Shown one piece after another: positions 56,594 to 64,000 of a stretch of 64,000 bases of DNA; within the stretch, counting starts at the first letter, position 1, and the number at the start of each line of letters is the position of its first letter. Below the pieces are notes generated by a model. It saw only the letters and a program-made list of their open reading frames with translations, searched no databases and was not told the DNA's origin. The stretch is from Sebastes aleutianus. Taxonomy: Eukaryota > Chordata > Actinopteri > Perciformes > Sebastidae. Location of the stretch: the NCBI GenBank assembly GCA_916700875.1, contig CAKAKS010000032.1, forward strand, positions 8,433,001-8,497,000, written 5' to 3'. The translations under genes and the position numbers were made by a program.

Positions 56594-57839
56594 AAGTGTT
56601 TCCGTATTTTGGTGTATCTCAGGAAACCAGTTCAACCAGTACTGCCACTTTAAATGAAACTAAATCATACAGAGAAAACAGAACTTTGGTCTGCAAGTGG
56701 ACACATTTTAAAAGAACATACAAGTAATACAAGAACAAGGGTATAACAAGGACATCACAAGGATAAAAGGAATAAAACTGTGATGAGTGAACCCTGTCAC
56801 TCAGTGTCTCCGGCCATTGTTCCGTAAAAAAACAGCTTGATTCCCTCCGCGGCTGCATGCGCTGATCCCCCCTTTGCACTCTGGATAAAAATAAAGGTCA
56901 CGCAAAACTATTAGACTTTATCTTCATTAAAATATTATCATGCAAGACTTCATGTGACATTTCCACACAGTGAGCAACCCGTTGTGCTGTGGGTATTTGT
57001 GTGTCTGCCCTGGAGACCTGTACCACGACTCACAGCTGATAAACTATTTATTTTGCTCCAGTAAGTAAGTGAGCCGTATGGGGACACAAGCTTTTTTTTT
57101 CCACTGTGTACTATGCAGCATTAATCTTCATGCTGATATTTGCTGCACTGCTGTCTAACTGTTCTTCGATTTTCTTTAAAATAATTTAAAAACAAAAGAA
57201 AATGTCTTTATCTGATGTATGTTCTGGAAAATGTTATGCATTATAACCCCAGAATCAGTGGCCGAACAATTACTATACAACAATGTCAAAATTCTCCCGT
57301 TATAAATGGGGCTGGGACGGTGTCTGTATTTGTGCCGAACCATCACGGTACGCAGGTCACGGTCCAGTAGTATGAAGATGCACACGATGTGGAACCAAAG
57401 TTCACAAGTGCGAGTTCTGCCCAAGAAACTTTCACCTGTACGCCGTTAGCAACAGGTGCTGAGGTTAGCACAACAAGCTGATTGGCCTGTGAATCATCAC
57501 ACCAAGGCGAGTGCAAATGAAACGCCAAAGACGAAACAAAGTCAAAGCACTAGACATGACGTATACCTAATTTTCCATGGATAACGAAAACCATGACCTT
57601 CACTCACCTTATCTTAATTAAAGTCTTTACCTAACTTTGACTTTTAAAGTGTTTTAGTTTGTTAAATCTAACCACACATGGGATACAGGACACAAACCAG
57701 TGTCTCCGATGGCGTTGCCAGTGAACCTAACCCTGGTATTGCATTTCCCCAACAATACATTCAAACAATTTAGTGGCACATGGTAAATAATATTTAGGAG
57801 ACAGGGTTGCAAAAAAAAGTGAAGTAGAAATGGCATACA
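56594..57839. other. Unannotated block
   Basis: A fragment of repeat U at about 57670-57712 (ACATGGGATACAGGACACAA). Nothing else. Confidence 0.45.
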
Positions 57840-58607
57840 GTAACACTTTATATGGTAAGTTGATAATTAATCAAACTTAGTTCATAATTTTGTTTACTGT
57901 TAACAAACAGTTAACAAACTGGTTATTAGTAATGCTATAATTGATATTTAGTTTATTGTTGCACACATTATAACATTTTATATATTATATTATAAGTATT
58001 TGTTAATGATTACGAAATATTTTTTTTAAGAAATCATTTGTAAAACATCTATAAACAGCACATAGAAATATGGACCGGATATTTGTAACACTTTGTTAAT
58101 GGTTAATAATTAATTTGTAAACTATCTATAAACATTATATGGATGCTATTATAAAGTTGCAACTGATGATTGTAATACCTTGTTAAATGGTTAATAGATA
58201 ATTGGTAAAGCATCTATAAATATTATTTAGATAGATAGGTAATACTTAGTCAATGGTTAATAATTGTTTTCTGGTCCATCTGTCTATGTAATGTTTAAAT
58301 ACTTATAATATAGTATATCAATTTTTATAATGTGTGCAACAATAAACTGTTAATAGAGAGTCTACTAATGTATTCAGATTACAATTGTTATTATCTCTTC
58401 TCAGCTATGATACAATATATAATTTATGAAGTAATCATTTCATATTACACAAACTAATGATTCAATAACAGAGATTATATCAATACTAATAATTAGTAAA
58501 ACATTATTAATTATCAATGCATTGGTTGGTAACAGTAAAATAGCATCACTAAGTTTAATTAACTACCAATTCACCATTTATAAATGATGGTTATTATAAA
58601 GTGTCAC
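57840..58607. mobile_element. AT-rich TIR element (GTRACACTTTATA ends)
   Basis: The left end, GTAACACTTTATATGGTAAG, and the right end, TTATTATAAAGTGTCAC, are inverse complements over about 13 bp. Inside the ends AATTAATCAAACTTAGT is inverted as ACTAAGTTTAATTAAC. The 768-bp body is extremely AT-rich, with recurring TTAATAATT and CTATAAA motifs. Non-coding. No clear target duplication. Confidence 0.7.
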
Positions 58608-60192
58608 CGAAATAATCAAGTAAAGCACACTTTACATTTATACTCAAGTACAATACTTGACTACTTTGTTATTTACATATCTGTCCACAATGTGCATATA
58701 GCTATAACACCATGGGTATAAACCCACACCAAATTAACCATAAACACATCCTGATGAAATGCATTGTTTTGCTCTGACCGTTCAGCCGCTCTCCTCTGTA
58801 GATCAGTTCTTCTATGATGGCACCATGGTGGCATCCAAAACATCACACACAGTTGGATCTCCGTGTTCTATTAAAGAACGCCCACGCCTTGCTTCTAAAG
58901 TTGTGAAACGGACACTTCGGTACCCAACAATAAACAATTGTCTATCTGTTCTTTTCTCTTTAAAAATAAAAAAACATTCCGTCTTTTCCATTTCCCTGGC
59001 TCAGTCTGCTCAGTGTGTTTGTGCATGCATGCATGTTCAGGTCCCTCAAGCAGAAGATTAAAAAAATACAAATACAGCGTCTTCATTCATGCCTATAAAG
59101 CTCTGTGTTCCTATGTGAATAAACAAAAAAAACACACACATACACACACCCCTTGTCCTTATAAGTGCTGGGTTTTGAGCTCTTATTAGCGGCGTAACAC
59201 ACGCACACACACGCAGTAACAAAGCTATTGTGTCCTCTCCTTTGCTTCGTGACTGATTCGAGGACCACAGCATAAATAAGAAACCATTTCATTACACATG
59301 TATGAATGAGGGAAGCCTACAGAGATCGTGAAACATTACTGCCTCATGAACAAGTAAATAACTTGAACAAAACAATATCATCAAAAAAGTTTAGTCAGAA
59401 ATAACATTCCCTGCGTTATGCATTACGTTGTATTCCATGTGAGTTCACATGACTTGCGATATGGGTCTGGTGACTTGTGCCCCCAAAGGATATTTTGCTT
59501 GAGTGGTGTACGCACGTGTTTTTGGTCTTAACCTGAATTTTTATTTTCTTTTGAATGTTGTTGAGATTCCCAGTTGTAATTGCACTCTATTTGTGCTGTA
59601 TCCAAATTGGTGCGTGCCTGTGTGCTCGAGTGCTCAGTGCCAGGACATGCAGTGCAGACCGGTCCCACGCTTCATATTCAATTCAACAACTTTTATGTAA
59701 AATGCTCATATGAAAGTCAAAGTGTGGTGTTTATGTAAGAGTCAACAGGCGTTTAAGGGGCTGCAGTGTGTTCTTGTGGGCACTGAGACATGGCACAGCT
59801 TGGCATTTGGCATTTCCTCGGGCTTCACATGGAGATTTTGTTTGCTCTTTGTGTCCCTGAAACACCCTCTTTGTTTGCTACTGTTTATCGTACGCTTCAC
59901 TTCCTGTTGTGAAGCTGGGACCGAGCCAGGGCAACAATGGTAAACTGAATCATTTGCGTCGATGTCAAATGTCGTTTTGAAGGTTTTTTGAGGCGCGGAT
60001 TAAAAACACACATATACTATGCATGCATGTGCCTGCAGACATGCAAACACATCCAAAGTGTGTTTGCTGTCTGGTGGAGATACGGAAGTACAGGTGACTG
60101 CATTTGGCCAAACACATTTATTTGCTCTGCCTCAGAATGTTGTCTTTTAAAGTTTTACTTAACCCCTTAAAACTCTGCTATTCTGTGTTTCA
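58608..60192. other. Unannotated block
   Basis: Short CA tracts at 59134-59155 and 59199-59214. No gene recognised. Confidence 0.45.
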
Positions 60193-60500
60193 GAGGTTGC
60201 AGCGGGTTCAGTTTTTAAACTAGAGTGAAGATACTGATTTCATGTGAAACTATAAAACCTAAGGAATCCATTGGTACTTTGGAACCCTGTCATACTAGCT
60301 TGCCAGAAGAATGCTAAATAACGCTATGAAGTTACGCTAATTTTTTGCGAGGAAAATCTAACATGGCCATTTCCAAAGGGGTCCCTTGACGTCTGATCTC
60401 AAGATATGTGAATGACAATTGGTTCTATGGGTACCCACGAGTCTCTCCTTTCCAGAAATGCCCACATTACATGCAGTTTTGGGCAAAAAACATGCAGTAC
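60193..60500 (+). mobile_element. TAGGGCTGTCAA-family MITE, copy I (internal fragment)
   Basis: GTTTTTAAACTAGAGTGAAGATACTG through GGGTACCCACGAGTCTCTCC and CACATTACATGCAGTTTTGG is collinear with the first half of complete copies (for example 27680-27965), with more substitutions than the other copies. Both termini are absent. Confidence 0.85.
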
Positions 60501-62242
60501 AAATGTTTTTGCCTATACTAAAATGGTGTAATTGAATATTTCTGCATACTGGGGTCCCTAAACAGTCTTGGAATTACATAAATAAGGTATGACTGTAAAG
60601 CTGAGACTCTTGTGGATCCAATGAGCCCATTTGTATTCATGTATAATGATGTTAGTCCCCATAGTAGCCATTTCATTATAGTGAGACCATTTTTTGTAAT
60701 TTGACTTCACCTGTGGTGACCTCTAGGATAATCACAGCCTCATGCAACTTTAGAGCCACAAACTAAAGACCTAGAGCACTCAGAGGATGGATGGCTTTCC
60801 TAGGTTACAATTGACAATAAGGGGGTTTCTGAGCAGTTTCCACAACACAAGCGCTCGCCATCCAATCGCCGAAAAATGCAATTATTGCAAAAAATCTCCA
60901 AAACTCAGCATGGCTTTTTCTAAGGTGTTCCTCGAGGTTTTGGTCTCTTAATATGGTATTTTGGTGGGATTATTGATTCTCGAGTGGTAAAAAATGGTTA
61001 AATTTAGCACAAAATCACTCTCCAAATTAATTAATTTAGTTATTAATTCATTTCTATTTTGTATTAATGACAAGAACAACTTCCCAGCTTTCAGATGATG
61101 TACACCACTTCTATGTGACATCTACTGTTGACCTTTTATATACCCCTTAACATCCCCTTTCCCCAACCCCTTCCCCTCTAAAAAAGAGGGTGGAATAGTA
61201 AGGGGTTTTATTTTTATTTTTTTACCAGGCTGGTAAGGTAAGAACGTGGGAGCCAGGTGCACAAATACATTTGGTAACATTGGAATGAACTGCACAAAAA
61301 AGTGAATTAAAACACAGGAAAATGTACTTAGACAAATCCCACATGTGAATGTGTGCAGAGGAAATGTTTTTGTCAAATTAACATGAAAACAGGAATGTTA
61401 AAATGAGTACCCAGTGGTGGGTTTTTAGTGCAGCTGCTGCTGTGAATTTGACTGGTATCTGTTTTGCCTTGGGAGGCTCCACATCTGCAGGGGGTGCTTG
61501 TAAAAGCAAACATCAGAAAGCAGGGCATAATCAGACCAGGAAAGTGTAAATTCTGAGAAAATCAATGAGGAATGATGTGGGAGTTGCGTGTCTTGACAAG
61601 CAAATAATTTCTAAAAAAGTCCAGCTCATCAGCTAGTGAACTAAAATAGCAAACTTATATGTCTATGAGCTGCAAGCAGTACTACCACAGTACAGAGTAA
61701 CTGTTCCTTTCTCAGAATATTTCACCTGCATTATTTTTGGAGGAAAAAGTATCCATTATTTCAAAATAAAATAGCAAAAGATTGTCAGAAAATATATTTA
61801 AAAAAAACATATATGTGGCAGAATGTATTATTAGTTTGTTTTTTTCCGATCTAATTGATCATCTGATTTGTATTATGAATGTATAATGAAAATAACGATG
61901 AGTCGTTTCTGACCCCCAGGTTTGGAACCTCGATGAATGAATGGAAGTACTTCATTACTGAGGGAACAACTTGACATGCAGCTCATCTTACACCAAGTAA
62001 GTCTGACAGTAAAGTGAATTTTATATAAGCTCTTCCAGCGACACAAAATCTACATACAGTACACATCTTTATTCTGTGATCAGCAACCAAATAACTATTT
62101 TTGAGAAAAATTTAACCACAGTGGATGCAGGCTGCTGCTCCACCCCTCAATCTGACTTGAATCAATGACAACTGCCATCTCCAAAAGCAGGAGTACGCAT
62201 CTCTAATAAGCTGCTCATGTGAGTGTAGAAAACAAGACTTAA
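60501..62242. other. Unannotated block
   Basis: A C-rich then T-rich stretch at 61143-61220. The segment 60520-61010 follows MITE copy I and could belong to a longer, older relative, but nothing in the window confirms it. Confidence 0.4.
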
Positions 62243-62510
62243 GGCCCTGATCAGACAGAGTGCGTTTTTACCAACCATAATTGCCATGATCTGAACACAA
62301 AACAGCAGGCCTGGAGGCAAATCAGTGAGGTAATTGAGATTTCAGGTAAGTTGTTTTCATTCATTTAAAGCTGCATTATTAATTATTTGGTAGTGCTCAA
62401 TTCATGGTTTCTGGTAAGCTAACTTTAGCACTCATTTGGTTATTGGCTAGCAACATTTAAAAAAAAAAAAGGTGCAGCAAACTGTAAAAAAATGCTCTGT
62501 CTGATCGGGC
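62243..62510. mobile_element. TIR element with GATCAGACAGAG ends
   Basis: The left end, GCCCTGATCAGACAGAGTGC, and the right end, ATGCTCTGTCTGATCGGGC, are inverse complements with one inserted base. 268 bp, non-coding, no clear target duplication. I recognise this terminus from fish repeats. Confidence 0.78.
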
Positions 62511-62567
62511 TACAAAAAGGCAGTGCGGTGTGCCTCATGTTTTCCACCTGCAAAACACATTCGGTCT

Positions 62568-62811
62568 GTCATCTTGTAGATGTTGAGATATCTCACTAGA
62601 TAAGTGAAAATGTTAACCTTGTGGTGGCGACAGAAGAAAAGTTAAGGGACCTCCAAAGTCAATAAACTTCATCCTCTAGTTACTGTGAATGCCTACACAA
62701 ACATTCATGCTTATCCATCCAATAGTTATTGAGGTATTTCAGTCAACCAAAGTGGTGGAGCAACCAACGGACTGACCGACATTGCCATCCATTGAGCCGC
62801 GGCACTAGGGT
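62568..62811 (-). repeat. Dispersed repeat V, copy 2
   Basis: In reverse it matches 21530-21670: CATCTTGTAGATGTTGAGAT, TTGTGGTGGCGACAG, AAAGTCAATAAACTTCATCC. It then extends through TATTGAGGTATTTCAGTC and ACCGACATTGCCATCCATTG, typical of this abundant fish repeat. Confidence 0.8.
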
Positions 62812-62812
62812 T

Positions 62813-62834
62813 GCTATATATATATATATATATG
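62813..62834. repeat. (TA)n microsatellite
   Basis: About 10 TA units at the end of repeat V. Confidence 0.95.
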
Positions 62835-62858
62835 TTTTAGAATCAAACATATTCCAAC

Positions 62859-63073
62859 TAGGACTAACCTTGACCGAGAGAAACAGAGAAATTCTTAGTC
62901 GACTACAATTTAATCGACGTATCTGTAAAACTGAGTTTCTCCACAAAGAATCACACAAAAACAGCACTTTAAATCTTGTGCTTACCAGAGAAGTGCTCAT
63001 AAATTTCTTGGAAATAAGTCATTCAGCATGAAAAAAGCATAAAAACAGACTAATCGACTAAAGGGCAGCCTTA
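62859..63073 (+). mobile_element. hAT-like MITE with perfect 8-bp duplication
   Basis: It starts TAGGACTAACC and ends GGGCAGCCTTA. The flanks ATTCCAAC (62851-62858) and ATTCCAAC (63074-63081) are identical. The interior matches the copy at the left edge of the window (ATCTGTAAAACTGAGTTT, AAGTCATTCAGCATGAAAAA) and carries TTAGTCGACTA and ACTAATCGACTAAA palindromic motifs. 215 bp, non-coding. Confidence 0.92.
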
Positions 63074-64000
63074 ATTCCAACAAAAAAATCGACCCCATCT
63101 CACAGTTCCAATTAATCAGTATTGAATAATGATGATGATCATCTCCCGATGAAGACCGTGAAATGCGGTTGAAACCTCCAGAAGCTCGTAAATGACACAT
63201 TTCTTTGTCAAAGTACTAATTCCAAGTTAGACATTTCACTCATTTGACAATAATGGCTTTTACTAGTACCTGATCTATAGTAATGCAGCTTGTTCCCAAA
63301 CATTTTTGGATATCAAAAGCATAGTTGCTACTGATCTTCTTTTTCTACTAGAAAATAGCTCAGCAGGCAGTTCACAAAGGCTGAAAGTTGTTTAAAAAAT
63401 TATTTGAATTTTGTTTCCAGCAATTATCAGAGCGATAAGGAAATATAGTGATAACGCATAAGACTAGTCATAATTAACTCTGTTTTAATTCGATTTCGGA
63501 CTCATGACATATAACTTTGCCAGCCAAATAACAGTTGACTTTGAAATCCTTGTGCTTTGTTGTGAAGTAATCCCACAATACAAAGCTGAGCAAGCTGTGC
63601 TGATGTGACCATTCTGCTCTCTTGACTGCGCATATTGACCCAGTGGGCGAAGAACAGCTGCTCTGCTGGTCAATCTGACTCCTGAAACGCAGCGCTGTGC
63701 CCCTCAAGGTTTAATAAAAGTGCAAGCTTGAAGGAGTTCCGCTCCCAAACGGGATATCCACTAGATGAAAACCCCCCTGAAGTTCCGCCTGCTGCTTAGA
63801 AGTGAAACTCTCCATGCGTTAGAAGTTTCACCACAGTATCCACAGCATTGAACAAGCAGTTGCTGTAGCGATGTTTACCGCCGCGTTAGATCACCTCTCT
63901 TTGTTTAATTAAGATTATTAAGAAAAGATGGCGCTTTTGTGTTCCAATTCTACAATAACATGCTCCAGTGAAATCGTTAGCGATTATTCTGCTCTCCTGC
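63074..64000. other. Unannotated block with a hairpin motif
   Basis: At 63146-63175 GATGAAGACCG is followed by CGGTTGAAAC, a hairpin related to the one at 24526. The remainder to the window edge shows no recognised gene or repeat. Confidence 0.4.

Overview
This window looks like an intergenic or deep-intronic stretch of a teleost fish genome, most likely a percomorph. That assignment is an inference. It rests on AT-rich sequence with no long open frames, many dinucleotide microsatellites, and interspersed repeat families that I recognise from spiny-rayed fishes. No host protein-coding gene, rRNA or functional tRNA could be supported. Nearly all open frames are 60-120 codons, have no recognisable domain, and many are only translated (TG)n or (CA)n repeats.

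What the window holds is a dense, nested record of transposable elements. The dominant family is a hAT-like non-autonomous DNA element of about 0.7-0.9 kb with TAGGGCTGTCAA ends. It has nine copies or fragments, and three of them keep recognisable 8-bp target duplications. A second family of 0.5-0.6 kb has four copies (2668, 5488, 34928, 52800). Three elements are flanked by or end in TTAA (piggyBac-like): 42779-43288, 56371-56589 and the 11889/26062 family. Smaller terminal-inverted-repeat elements lie at 1, 24194, 37323, 44883, 57840, 62243 and 62859. Two tRNA-derived SINEs sit head to head at 43880-44242. A hAT transposase relic with a BED zinc finger lies at 55513-56170.

The most structured locus is 47500-51315. 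A degenerate endogenous retrovirus of about 3.2 kb (47850-51034) is flanked by the 5-bp duplication GAAAC and sits inside an older DNA element. It has a complete 3' LTR, a collapsed 5' LTR, and gag, protease and env-like relics. Reverse transcriptase and integrase are missing.

Other structure includes a long foldback (14833-15274), a compact palindromic element (21938-22105), an inverted pair of one dispersed repeat (18664 and 20315), and a 30-bp minisatellite at 41246 that grew out of a dispersed repeat unit. Between these lie 0.5-4 kb blocks of apparently single-copy AT-rich DNA. A few of them (notably 25206-25900 and 45880-46260) have the texture of conserved non-coding sequence, but this cannot be judged from one genome.
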